Assembly: GCA_964519955.1 (NCBI GenBank)
Contig: CAZFLM010000085.1
Location: forward strand, 1-25,407
Direction: 5' to 3'
Length of the DNA stretch: 25,407 nt
DNA from: CAZFLM01 sp964519955
GTDB lineage: Bacteria > Armatimonadota > Chthonomonadetes > Chthonomonadales > CAJBBX01
Shown here piece by piece: positions 8,235 to 16,101 of the stretch. The notes beneath the pieces are model-generated. The model had not been told where the DNA came from. It saw only the letters and a program-made list of their open reading frames with translations, and searched no databases. Position 1 is the stretch's first letter. Every line of letters starts with the position of its first letter. The position numbers and the translations under genes are program-made.

Positions 8235-8248
8235 GGCCCCAGCGTCCC

Positions 8249-11200
8249 CTACCCGCCGTAGAACACGCGGTCGACGATGCTCCGCGTCTCCGCCATCCGC
8301 GCGGCGAGCGTCGCGACGATCAGGTCCTCCGGATGCCCCTCCGCGCCGCCCGGTTCGCCAAGACCGACCGCCAGCGCGTGCAGGCGGCGCTCGTCGTCCG
8401 GCAAGCGGTCTGTCGATGCGACGCCCAGCAGGGCCAGCCGGTTCCGCACCTCGGAGAGCAGCGCGTGCGCGTCGGCGAGGCGGGCGGCATCAGGGTCACG
8501 CAGAGCGCCGCAGTCGGCGAGGGCGTAGAGCGCCTCGGAGGTGCAGGCGACGCGCACCCGAGGATGCTCCGCGCCGACGCGCAACTGCCAGAACTGTGCC
8601 GTGAACTCGATGTCGCTCAGCCCACCGTGGCCCAGCTTGATGTCCCGCGTGCGGTCCTCGAGCTTCAGACGCTCCGTCTCCATCCGCCGCTTCATCGCCT
8701 GGATCTCGGCGGCGCGATCGTCGGGCAGCGGGGCGGAGTAGATCACGCGCGCCACAGCCTCCATGTACCCCCGGCCCGTCTCCGCGTCGCCGGCCGCCCA
8801 GCGCGCGCGCGTGAGCACCTGCCGCTCCCACGTCAGCGCCTCGCGCTCGTAGTACGCCTCGTACTCGGCGACGGGACGCGCCAGGGCGCCGAACCGCCCC
8901 TCGGGGCGCAGCCGGGCGTCAACCTCCACGGCGGCGTCGCGGGTGCGCAGCTCCTGCCCGGCAGAGAGGATCAGCTCGACCAGCGCGTTGGCGGCGTCGT
9001 GGGCCGCGCGGCTGGAGGCCCCCTCCGCCAGGCGGTAGGCGACCAGGATGTCCCAGTCGGAACCGTACCCCAGTTCCTCGCCGCCCAGCTTGCCCAGGCC
9101 CATGATGGCGACGGTCGCCAGGGCGACGCGGGCCTCCTCCGGCGCGTCGCGCTCCACCACCCGGCGGGCCTCGTCGAGCAGCGCCTGGAGGACGGCGTCG
9201 GCCAGCCCGGACAGCTCGCGCCCCACCCCGGCGATGCCGATCTCACCCCAGAGGTCCCGCGCGCCGATACGCAGCCGCTCGCGGCGGATGTAGAGGGCCA
9301 GCGCGTCCCAGAAGCGCGGCGCGATGCCCTCGGACGCCTGCTTTCCGGGGCGCGGCAGGCGGCCGCGAAGCTCCGCCAGACTCGCATCCACGCTCTTCGG
9401 CGCCGGGTCCAGCATCTCCTCGCTGACGAGAAGGTCGAGCCACTCCAGGTTGCGGGCGAGCGAGCGCATCAGCGGCGGGCTGCCCGCGCCCAGGCGGCAC
9501 AGGCGCTCCGTCAGGTCCGGCGAGCGGGCCAGCATGCGCAGCACCGCGGCCGCGTTCGGCGACGCCGCGACGAGGGCCTCCACGCCCGCCAGCGCCGCGT
9601 CGGGGTCGCCGGTCTGCGAGCAGGCCAGCAGCAACTGGCCGCCGAACGCGACGAGGATGTTGCGCTCCTCGGCGGTGGGCATCCCGTAGCGCGTCCCGAC
9701 GACCGCGGAGCTGAGGAAGCTGTGGGCGCGCTCCGGCTCCCGGAAGCCGAGATCCGCCAGGCGCGAGACCAGGGCCTCCTTGCCGGCCGCGGTGTCCACC
9801 GCCTCCAGCAGCGCGCGCCACTCGTCGGCCGGATCGGCCTGCGGCGCTCCGGCGAGGAACAGCGCCTCGAAGTGCCGCCGGACACGCCGGGTCCGCACCT
9901 CGTACTCGCGGTCGAACGCCTCCGTGTCGGGATAGCCCAGGCGGCGCGCGAGCAGTCGGCGCTCGTCGGGGTCGGTCGGCAGCGTCTGCGTCTGGCGGTC
10001 CGCCAGAATCTGCAGGCGGTGCTCCACCGTGCGGAGGAACTGGTAGTCGTCCGAGAAATCGCGGGCCTGCTGCGCGTTCAGCGCGCCGATGCGGCGGAGG
10101 CGGGCAATCGCGTCGAGCGTGGTCGGCGTGCGCACCATGGGCTTCGCGCCGCCGTGCTGAAGCTGCAGAAGCTGCACGGTGAACTCGATGTCGCGAATGC
10201 CGCCGAAGCCCGTCTTCAGGTTGGTGTGCGCCTGCCCCTCGACCTCGCACTTGCGCTCCATCCGCTCCTTGTTGTGGCGGATGTCGCGCAGGACCTCGCC
10301 GGACGGGATGCGGCGGTACACGAACGGCCGCGTCATCTCGATGAAGTGCTGGCCCAGGCGCATGTCGCCCGCGACGCACCGCGCCTTGATGAGCGCCTGC
10401 AGCTCCCACGGCTCGGCCCAGCTCTCGTAGTAGGCGCGGTACGAGGAGAGCGTGCGCACGAGCGGCCCGAACCGCCCCTCCGGCCGAAGGCGCATGTCCA
10501 CGCGGAACAGGTGGCCATTCTGCAGGTTCCGCGAGAGATGGTTGACCGTCAGCTCGGCCAGCCGGATGGCCGAGGGCAGCACGCGGGACGCCTGGGAGTC
10601 GCCCTCCTCCGGGTCGTCGCACACGAACATGAGGTCCACGTCGCTGGAGTAGTTCAGCTCCTGCCCGCCGAGCTTGCCCATGCCGATCACCGCCATGCGC
10701 ACGTTCGGCGCGTAGCCGGCCTCGCGCGCCTGGGCCAGCGCGATGCGGCAGCAGACCTGGATGCTCGCATCGGCCAGGTCGGAGAACTCCCGCGCGGTCG
10801 TGGGCATGTCGGCCAGGCCCAGGATGTCGCGCGTGCCGATGCGCAGGACCTCGCGCTGCTTGTACCGCCGGAGCCCCTCTAGCTTCAACTCGACGCGCAC
10901 GATGCGGTCGCAGAAGGCGGCCAACTCGGCGTAGATCGACGCGGCGGAGCGCGCCAACCCGCGGACACCCGGGTTCGCCAGGATCTCGAAGTACTCGGGG
11001 TTCCGCACGAGGATGTCCGAGAAGAACTGCGAGACGCCGCACACGTTGAGGAAGATGCTGAGCGCGGTCGGGTGCCGCAGCAGGAGCTGGACGTGCGTGT
11101 AGCGGCTCGTGACCGTGGAGAACCAGCGCTCCAGGTTGTTGAGGGCGCGGTCCGGGTCCGGGCTGCCGCGCAGCGCCCCGAACAGGGTCGGAAGCAGCTC

Positions 11201-11320
11201 GCCGATGTCGTCGTCGGTAACGCCCTGCCCCGGCAGCGAGTTCAGGATGCGCAGGGCCCGGCCCGGCTCGCGGAACCCCAACTCTTCGAGGACAGCCTCA
11301 GTGACTTCGTCGAGGTTCAT
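8249..11320 (-). CDS. glnE: Bifunctional glutamine synthetase adenylyltransferase/adenylyl-removing enzyme GlnE
   Basis: A 1023-residue GlnE that adds and removes AMP on glutamine synthetase according to nitrogen status. Two nucleotidyltransferase domains are visible. The first has GMGKLGGQELNYSSDVDL, with Asp227 and Asp229 as metal ligands; it corresponds to the N-terminal, deadenylylating half. The second has GLGKLGGEELGYGSDWDIL with Asp755 and Asp757; it corresponds to the adenylylating half. Each is followed by a helical domain with an IKxGxGGxxDIEF-type motif (LKTGFGGIRDIEF and IKLGHGGLSDIEF). The length is somewhat above the Escherichia coli protein (about 946). The ATG at 11320 has no strong ribosome site. 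No glutamine synthetase or PII gene is in the window. Confidence 0.96.
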   Translation of the reverse strand: MNLDEVTEAVLEELGFREPGRALRILNSLPGQGVTDDDIGELLPTLFGALRGSPDPDRALNNLERWFSTVTSRYTHVQLLLRHPTALSIFLNVCGVSQFFSDILVRNPEYFEILANPGVRGLARSAASIYAELAAFCDRIVRVELKLEGLRRYKQREVLRIGTRDILGLADMPTTAREFSDLADASIQVCCRIALAQAREAGYAPNVRMAVIGMGKLGGQELNYSSDVDLMFVCDDPEEGDSQASRVLPSAIRLAELTVNHLSRNLQNGHLFRVDMRLRPEGRFGPLVRTLSSYRAYYESWAEPWELQALIKARCVAGDMRLGQHFIEMTRPFVYRRIPSGEVLRDIRHNKERMERKCEVEGQAHTNLKTGFGGIRDIEFTVQLLQLQHGGAKPMVRTPTTLDAIARLRRIGALNAQQARDFSDDYQFLRTVEHRLQILADRQTQTLPTDPDERRLLARRLGYPDTEAFDREYEVRTRRVRRHFEALFLAGAPQADPADEWRALLEAVDTAAGKEALVSRLADLGFREPERAHSFLSSAVVGTRYGMPTAEERNILVAFGGQLLLACSQTGDPDAALAGVEALVAASPNAAAVLRMLARSPDLTERLCRLGAGSPPLMRSLARNLEWLDLLVSEEMLDPAPKSVDASLAELRGRLPRPGKQASEGIAPRFWDALALYIRRERLRIGARDLWGEIGIAGVGRELSGLADAVLQALLDEARRVVERDAPEEARVALATVAIMGLGKLGGEELGYGSDWDILVAYRLAEGASSRAAHDAANALVELILSAGQELRTRDAAVEVDARLRPEGRFGALARPVAEYEAYYEREALTWERQVLTRARWAAGDAETGRGYMEAVARVIYSAPLPDDRAAEIQAMKRRMETERLKLEDRTRDIKLGHGGLSDIEFTAQFWQLRVGAEHPRVRVACTSEALYALADCGALRDPDAARLADAHALLSEVRNRLALLGVASTDRLPDDERRLHALAVGLGEPGGAEGHPEDLIVATLAARMAETRSIVDRVFYGG

Positions 11321-11352
11321 GGTGTCGGTAAGCCCGTACTAGCGGCGCCCCC

Positions 11353-11374
11353 GGCGAGGTCCGGAGACCCCGCC
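11353..11374 (-). repeat. CTCCG-loop hairpin, reverse orientation, variant arms
   Basis: On the minus strand the arms are GGCGGGGT and ACCTCGCC around the loop CTCCGG, with one G-T wobble. This is a third arm sequence that keeps pairing. It lies just upstream of the glnE start and pairs as a doublet with the 11426 copy, centres 73 bases apart. Confidence 0.75.
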
Positions 11375-11425
11375 CCAGAGACCTCTCGCCCCACGCATGC
11401 GCCCCCGTCCCGCGCATACCCGTGG

Positions 11426-11447
11426 GGCGCGGCCTCCGCGCCGCGCC
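11426..11447 (+). repeat. CTCCG-loop hairpin with compensatory arm change
   Basis: Arms GGCGCGGC and GCCGCGCC around loop CTCCGC. Relative to the common GGCGCGCC arms, both sides have changed so that the base pair is preserved. Confidence 0.85.
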
Positions 11448-11506
11448 GGGAACGCCGCGCTGCGCAGAATGCCGCGCTCAACGCCACCCACCCCGGCCTT
11501 CGGCCA

Positions 11507-11527
11507 CCCCTCCCGTATCGGGAGGGG
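11507..11527 (-). terminator. Candidate terminator hairpin downstream of der
   Basis: CCCCTCCCG and CGGGAGGGG form a perfect 9-bp stem with the loop TAT, 36 bases beyond the der stop. A smaller GGCC-TTC-GGCC hairpin adjoins it at 11495-11505. There is no T-run, so termination is inferred from position and stem strength. Confidence 0.5.
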
Positions 11528-11563
11528 ACGTAGCGAGGCCGTCTGCACCAGGGCGGGACGGGG

Positions 11564-12919
11564 TCATTCCGGGTCCTTCTCGGTGTTCTGCGCCTTGCGC
11601 GCGCGGATGACGATCGGCGTGCCCTCGAGCGGGTAGTGCTCGCGCAGGCGGTTCTCCAGGTAGCGCAGGTAGGAGAAGTGCATGATGTCCGGATCGTTGA
11701 CGAACAGCACGATCGTCGGCGGCTGGACGCGCGGCATGGTGGCGTAGTAGATCTTGAGCTGCTTGCCGCGCTCGATGCGGGGGTGGTCCTGCACGGCGTC
11801 GCGCATCAGGCGGTTCAGCTCGGAGGTGGGGATGCGATGCGCGTGGTTCTGCGAGGCCGCGAGCGACGTGTCGATGACCTCGGAGACGCTGAACGAGTGC
11901 TTCGCCGAGCAGAAGACCATCGGCGCGTACGCCAGGAACGGCATCTCGTCGCGAATGTGGCGGGCAAAGTCGGCGATGAGGGTCTTGTCTGCCCTCTTGC
12001 GCTCGATGACGCCGGGGTCGATCGTGTCCCACTTGTTCACCGCGATGACGCTGGCCCGGCCCGCCTCGTGCGCCAGACCCGCCACGCGCTTGTCGCCGTC
12101 GCTGAGGCCCTCCTCCGCATCCACCACCACGACGCCTACGTTGCAGCGGTCGATGGCGGACTTGGCGCGCAGCACGGTGTAGTACTCCACGCTCCCCTGC
12201 ACCTTGCCCGCGCGGCGGATGCCGGCCGTGTCGATGAGCAGGATCTTCTGCCCGTCGCGCTCCAGCGGGGTGTCGATGGCGTCGCGCGTGGTGCCGGGGA
12301 TCGGGCTGACGATGACGCGCTCCTCGCCCAGAATGGCGTTCGTGAGCGACGACTTCCCCACGTTCGGACGCCCGATGATCGCCAGCCGGACGGTCTCGTC
12401 GTCCTCGCCATCGTCGACGGTGGTCGGGAGCACCGAGATGACGTCGTCGAGCAGGTCGGCGATGCCATGCCCGTGCACCGACGAGATGGTGTAGACCTGC
12501 CCCAGCCCCAGCTCGTAGAACTCCATCGCGTCGAGCGACTGCCTGGTGTTGTCCGCCTTGTTCGCCGCGAGGAAGACAGGCCGCGGCGAGCCCCGCAGCG
12601 CATCCGCCAGGTCGCGGTCGGCCGCGGTGATCCCGTCGGCGGCGTCGACCACGAAGACGATGGCGTCCGCCTCGTCCATGGCGATCTCGGCCTGCCGGCG
12701 CACCTGCACGACGAGCGGGTCCTCCTCGGCCAGGACGATGCCGCCCGTGTCGATGAGCGTGAACGCGCGGTTGGCCCACTCGGCGGGAGCGTAGAGGCGG
12801 TCGCGCGTGACGCCTGGCGTGTCCTGGACGATGGCGATGCGCCGCCCGGTGAGGCGGTTGAAAAGCGTGGACTTGCCGACGTTCGGGCGCCCCACGACGG
12901 CAACGAGTGCGTTGGACAT
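11564..12919 (-). CDS. der: Ribosome biogenesis GTPase Der (EngA)
   Basis: A 451-residue tandem GTPase needed for assembly of the 50S ribosomal subunit. The first G domain has GRPNVGKS at 10-17, DTGG and NKAD. The second has GRPNVGKSS from residue 183, DTAG and NKWD. A KH-like C-terminal domain ends the protein. The two G domains in one chain plus the KH-like domain identify Der rather than Era or TrmE. The ATG at 12919 follows AGAAGGTG at good spacing. The frame stays open upstream to 13495, but that extension translates the 36/38-bp repeats and is not part of the gene. A promoter-like pair lies at 12979-13008. Confidence 0.97.
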   Translation of the reverse strand: MSNALVAVVGRPNVGKSTLFNRLTGRRIAIVQDTPGVTRDRLYAPAEWANRAFTLIDTGGIVLAEEDPLVVQVRRQAEIAMDEADAIVFVVDAADGITAADRDLADALRGSPRPVFLAANKADNTRQSLDAMEFYELGLGQVYTISSVHGHGIADLLDDVISVLPTTVDDGEDDETVRLAIIGRPNVGKSSLTNAILGEERVIVSPIPGTTRDAIDTPLERDGQKILLIDTAGIRRAGKVQGSVEYYTVLRAKSAIDRCNVGVVVVDAEEGLSDGDKRVAGLAHEAGRASVIAVNKWDTIDPGVIERKRADKTLIADFARHIRDEMPFLAYAPMVFCSAKHSFSVSEVIDTSLAASQNHAHRIPTSELNRLMRDAVQDHPRIERGKQLKIYYATMPRVQPPTIVLFVNDPDIMHFSYLRYLENRLREHYPLEGTPIVIRARKAQNTEKDPE

Positions 12920-12978
12920 GGCTGTACACCTTCTTTCGGGCGCGGAACGTGGTGACCGGGGCGCCGGATGCGATAGTG

Positions 12979-13008
12979 AGGATGGCACAGAACGGGGTGA
13001 TTGGTCAA
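12979..13008 (-). promoter_or_regulatory. der: Possible sigma-70-type promoter for der
   Basis: Minus-strand TTGACC (13003-13008) and CATCCT (12979-12984) are separated by 18 bases and lie 60-90 bases before the der start. The -35 matches consensus at five of six bases; the -10 match is poor. Confidence 0.35.
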
Positions 13009-13061
13009 ACGGCGTGGGGTTCGGTGCTGGGTGCTGGGTGCCATAGGTTCCGGCGACGCGA

Positions 13062-13446
13062 CCACCCGTAGGGGCAGAGCATTCGCGCGCAGAGCGTGAC
13101 ACGCGCCAACCACGCTGGTCGCGAATGCTGTGCCCTGCCGTTGGGGCGGCGCCCCCACGCGAATGCTGTGCCCTGCCGCTGGCGGCGCACCCACGCGAAT
13201 GCTGTGCCCTGCCGTTGGGGCGGCGCACCCACGCGAATGCTGTGCCCTTCCCCTGGCGGCGCACCGGCGCGAATGCCACTCCCTGCCGTAGGCGGCGACC
13301 GGCGGATCCCCGAGCGTTCCGTCGCCGCGACCCACCCGTAGGGGCAGAGCATTCGCGCGCAGAGCGTGACACGCGCCAACCACGATCATCGCGAATGCTG
13401 TGCCCTGCCGATGGCCACGCACCCACGCGAATGCTGTTCCCTGCCG
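13062..13446. repeat. Array of 36/38-bp repeats with two identical 53-bp boundary copies
   Basis: The unit GCGAATGCTGTGCCCTGCCG recurs with small changes at 13121, 13159, 13195, 13233, 13269, 13391 and 13427, mostly 36 or 38 bases apart. The 16-18 base intervals resemble one another, unlike CRISPR spacers. A 53-bp sequence is identical at 13062-13114 and 13332-13384. Its inner segment GCAGAGCATTCGCG is inverted relative to the following unit, giving long imperfect hairpins. A short GCTGGGT minisatellite lies just outside at 13025-13041. The 661-base spacer 12920-13580 holds this array and the two gene fronts; no gene is seen. Confidence 0.88.
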
Positions 13447-13580
13447 TCTGGGTTGCGCCCCAATTGTGGCCATTTGCGAGCAAACACCTATGCAAACGGC
13501 CGACCGTCTGCTAGAGTGTGCTGTGCGCCAATACTGCCGCCGCCCCCGGCGCGCGACCATCCTGCGAGGAGAACCTGCCC

Positions 13581-16031
13581 GTGATCCCTCAACAGAGGCC
13601 GCACCGCTCAAGTATCGCTGCGCTGCTGCTCGTGCTGCTCGCCGCTCCGATGGCGATGCACACATCGCAGGCACAAACCGCCACAACCAATGCCCGGATG
13701 CAGAAGGTGCTTCGCGAGTTCGTCGCCGCGAATGAGACGCAGGTCATCGGCCTGGGCTCGTGGATCTCCGGCCGGAACTACCGTGACCCGCTCAGCGCCG
13801 GCAACCCATCCGACCACGACATGCGCCTCCTCCTCCCGAAAGGCACTAAGCCGGCCGACGCCGCCAGGCAGTGGCGGACCGCACGCGAGGAACTCGCGAA
13901 GCGGATCCGGCAGGAGTTCGGGTCGGATGCCGACACCATCCTCAGGAGCTGCAACCTGTATGCGCCGACGCAGCTCATGGGCGGCGTAGAGACCGCGGAG
14001 GACGCGATGGCGCGCTTCCGCGAGCTGAACCAGGTGCCCAACATGGCGCACTCGGGGCGCGTCGGCGCCGACACCTCCATGGAACTGGCCGAGGGCCTCT
14101 ACGGCGCAGGCGCCAAGACGTGGACCCAGAAGTACGAGAAGGACGCCGGTCGCCTCTTCTACTCGGAGGTGGGGCGCGCCTACGTAGGCATGTGCGACCT
14201 CGCGCACCTGGACGAGGGGTTGGGCAAGTACACGGTGTCCGGCATGGCGGGCACGTCGGCGCAGTGGATCGAGCACGCCGAGGAGGCGATGCGGAGCGGC
14301 AACGGCCAGTCGCTCGCCAAGTATATCGAGCGCCTCGACCGCGACCTGGCCAAAGCCAAGGACCTCGCGCGCTGCGACCTCTCCGACTCGTTCCGGGCCG
14401 AGCTGGCGTCGCTGGCATCCGAACTGCGGCGGAACCCGGCCGCAGCCCGCCGGATCGAGAGCAAGATCCAGAGCGCCCTCTCCCGCGCGCACATCGAGTC
14501 CGCCCTCCTGGCACGCATCGGCAGAGCAGGCGCCGCCCGTGCCGCTCTGCTCAAGGTCATGCTGGCCGGCAGCGGCCCCGCCTCCCAACTGCGCGATATC
14601 CTCATCAAAGCGGCACAGAAGATACCCGCGGACCAGCTCCTGACCGGTGTCTTCGCCTTCTGGGATGCCAAGGAGATCTCCGGAGCGCTCGGAGAGGGGC
14701 GCCAGGGCGATGCGCTGGCAGCCGCCGCTCCCTACCTGTTGCCGCTCGGGCCGGCCATGCTGGCGTCGCTGGCCAACGCGGTCCTCGAGTCCGCCAAGGA
14801 CGCCGGCTTCAGCCTGATGGCGAGCACACAGGGCGCCTGGGACCTGCTGGCGGGCATCTACTCGGCAGGCGGACGCCCACAGATGGACAATGTCGGCAAC
14901 TTCACGCTCGACGACCTCGTCGCGAAGGTGTGGGACGAGAAGATGGTCGAGAACATCGTGATGGCCAAGGCGCGCCTGGCGTCGATGCGTAACGCCGGCA
15001 GCGCCACGGGAGCCGCCGACGCGAGTGTGGCCCAGGCCATCTACGACCGGTGTGCCCCGATCATCCTTCGGGCATGGCGGGCACGGCGCGAGGCCCTGAT
15101 CGAGGAGTACCACAGCCTGGTGGACCGCTACGAGGCCGCGGACGTGGTCCTGAGCTACTCCCCATTCCCGGCCAAACTGGTGCGCCAGCAGACCTCGTCG
15201 GTGGCCACCGTCTCGGTGTGCCCCGAATCGACCGATGATGGCGAGTACAGGCGGACCGAGCGCATGAACGACATCCTGAGGATCCTGCTTGGACCGCGCC
15301 GCGCCTACGCGAGCACGAGCTTCGAGTGGATCACGCCGTCGGCGCCGGGCGGAACGACGATGACGATGGCCTACACGTTCCGCAAGCCAGGCACCTACCC
15401 GGTCACGGTCAAGCGCACCCTGAAGACGGTCGGGACCGGCATCACGCCGAGTTCGCCGCTCGCCATCAACATCGTGCGAATCTCCAGCGTGTTGGTCGAG
15501 GTTGAGGACGGAGGCGCCAAGTCGCCGGTCGTCCCCGCCGTGAAGCCCAAGCCGGTGGCGACGAGCAGCTCAGGATCGACCAGTGGCCCGGGGCGCTATG
15601 TCTGCGTGAGGGTGCAGCGCCGCGACGAGATCATGGAACCCAAGCGCGTGAAGAAGGTCGAGTTCGGCGAGGGCACGTTCAAGGCCGATATGCTGACGCC
15701 GCGCGGCGAGGTCAACTCGCTGGCGGCAACCTGGACCGTGCCGCCCGCGGTGCTGGTGCCGGGCCAGCCGGTCAGACTGAGCTGCACGCTGACGGGCAAC
15801 TGGGGCCGGCTCGAGCTGGAGGGTGCGAGCCTGATCGGGCGGGACCCGTCATCGCCCATCACGCAGACCATCACCATCGACCCGCAGCCCGGGCGCAGGG
15901 TGTTCCAGATCTCGCTGTCGATCCTCGGCGGAGTGGCCTTCGTGCACGAGAGCCGCACCTACGACTACACGTGGGTTCCGGCGGGAAGCCCGACGCCGCC
16001 AGAAGCGGTCGACCCCGCAGCGAAGAAGTAG
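13581..16031 (+). CDS. Large secreted protein of unknown function with possible nucleotidyltransferase-like motif and PKD-like domain
   Basis: An 816-residue protein I do not recognise. GTG 13581 is chosen because GAGGAG lies 9-14 bases upstream and the product opens with a good signal peptide (hydrophobic core about 11-26, cleavage likely after SQA near 31). The first mature segment, GLGSWISGRNYRD through NPSDHDMRLLLP (57-86), has a G-S followed 18 residues later by D-x-D, reminiscent of the nucleotidyltransferase signature but with wider spacing. A long helical middle (about 100-530) includes a hydrophobic patch near 375-410. Then comes a beta-rich part with a PKD-like stretch (FEWITPSAPGG, YTFRKPGTYPVTV, about 590-630), a Ser/Pro linker near 660 and a second beta-rich domain. 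It is transcribed alone; its neighbours face the other way and a strong hairpin follows the stop. Function is unknown. Confidence 0.8.
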   Translation: MIPQQRPHRSSIAALLLVLLAAPMAMHTSQAQTATTNARMQKVLREFVAANETQVIGLGSWISGRNYRDPLSAGNPSDHDMRLLLPKGTKPADAARQWRTAREELAKRIRQEFGSDADTILRSCNLYAPTQLMGGVETAEDAMARFRELNQVPNMAHSGRVGADTSMELAEGLYGAGAKTWTQKYEKDAGRLFYSEVGRAYVGMCDLAHLDEGLGKYTVSGMAGTSAQWIEHAEEAMRSGNGQSLAKYIERLDRDLAKAKDLARCDLSDSFRAELASLASELRRNPAAARRIESKIQSALSRAHIESALLARIGRAGAARAALLKVMLAGSGPASQLRDILIKAAQKIPADQLLTGVFAFWDAKEISGALGEGRQGDALAAAAPYLLPLGPAMLASLANAVLESAKDAGFSLMASTQGAWDLLAGIYSAGGRPQMDNVGNFTLDDLVAKVWDEKMVENIVMAKARLASMRNAGSATGAADASVAQAIYDRCAPIILRAWRARREALIEEYHSLVDRYEAADVVLSYSPFPAKLVRQQTSSVATVSVCPESTDDGEYRRTERMNDILRILLGPRRAYASTSFEWITPSAPGGTTMTMAYTFRKPGTYPVTVKRTLKTVGTGITPSSPLAINIVRISSVLVEVEDGGAKSPVVPAVKPKPVATSSSGSTSGPGRYVCVRVQRRDEIMEPKRVKKVEFGEGTFKADMLTPRGEVNSLAATWTVPPAVLVPGQPVRLSCTLTGNWGRLELEGASLIGRDPSSPITQTITIDPQPGRRVFQISLSILGGVAFVHESRTYDYTWVPAGSPTPPEAVDPAAKK

Positions 16032-16048
16032 GCAGAGGTAAGGAGCGC

Positions 16049-16071
16049 GGGCCACCCGATCCGGGTGGCCC
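16049..16071. terminator. Bidirectional terminator hairpin between convergent genes
   Basis: GGGCCACCCG and CGGGTGGCCC form a perfect 10-bp stem around ATC. It sits 17 bases after the stop at 16031 and 30 bases after the stop of the convergent gene at 16102, so it can serve both. This is the only gene end in the window with a simple conventional hairpin and no CTCCG-loop element nearby. Confidence 0.8.
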
Positions 16072-16101
16072 GTTGCGCTTCTCGGCCAGGCAACCGCACC
16101 C

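Larger units (their letters stand above)
7727..8248. other. Intergenic space between plsY and glnE, repeat-filled, no gene
   Basis: In this 522-base spacer I see a 7-bp palindromic hairpin (GCCGCGG and CCGCGGC, 7897-7914), a reverse-orientation CTCCG-loop hairpin (7974-7995), a composite repeat (8082-8159), and half copies of the hairpin near 8181-8191 and at 8216-8234. Translations across it are compositionally odd and I reject them as genes. No tRNA or riboswitch is apparent. Confidence 0.75.

Noticed and set aside
7448..10882. Plus-strand 1144-codon open frame
   Set aside because: It crosses repeats and lies antisense to plsY and glnE; long stop-free antisense frames are expected at this GC content.
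13121..13446. CRISPR array
   Set aside because: Intervals between units are only 16-18 bases and nearly identical to each other, units are imperfect, and no cas gene is present.
12920..13495. N-terminal extension of Der to 643 residues
   Set aside because: The extension translates the 36/38-bp repeat array. The family start MSNALVAVVGRPNVGKS with a good ribosome site lies at 12919.
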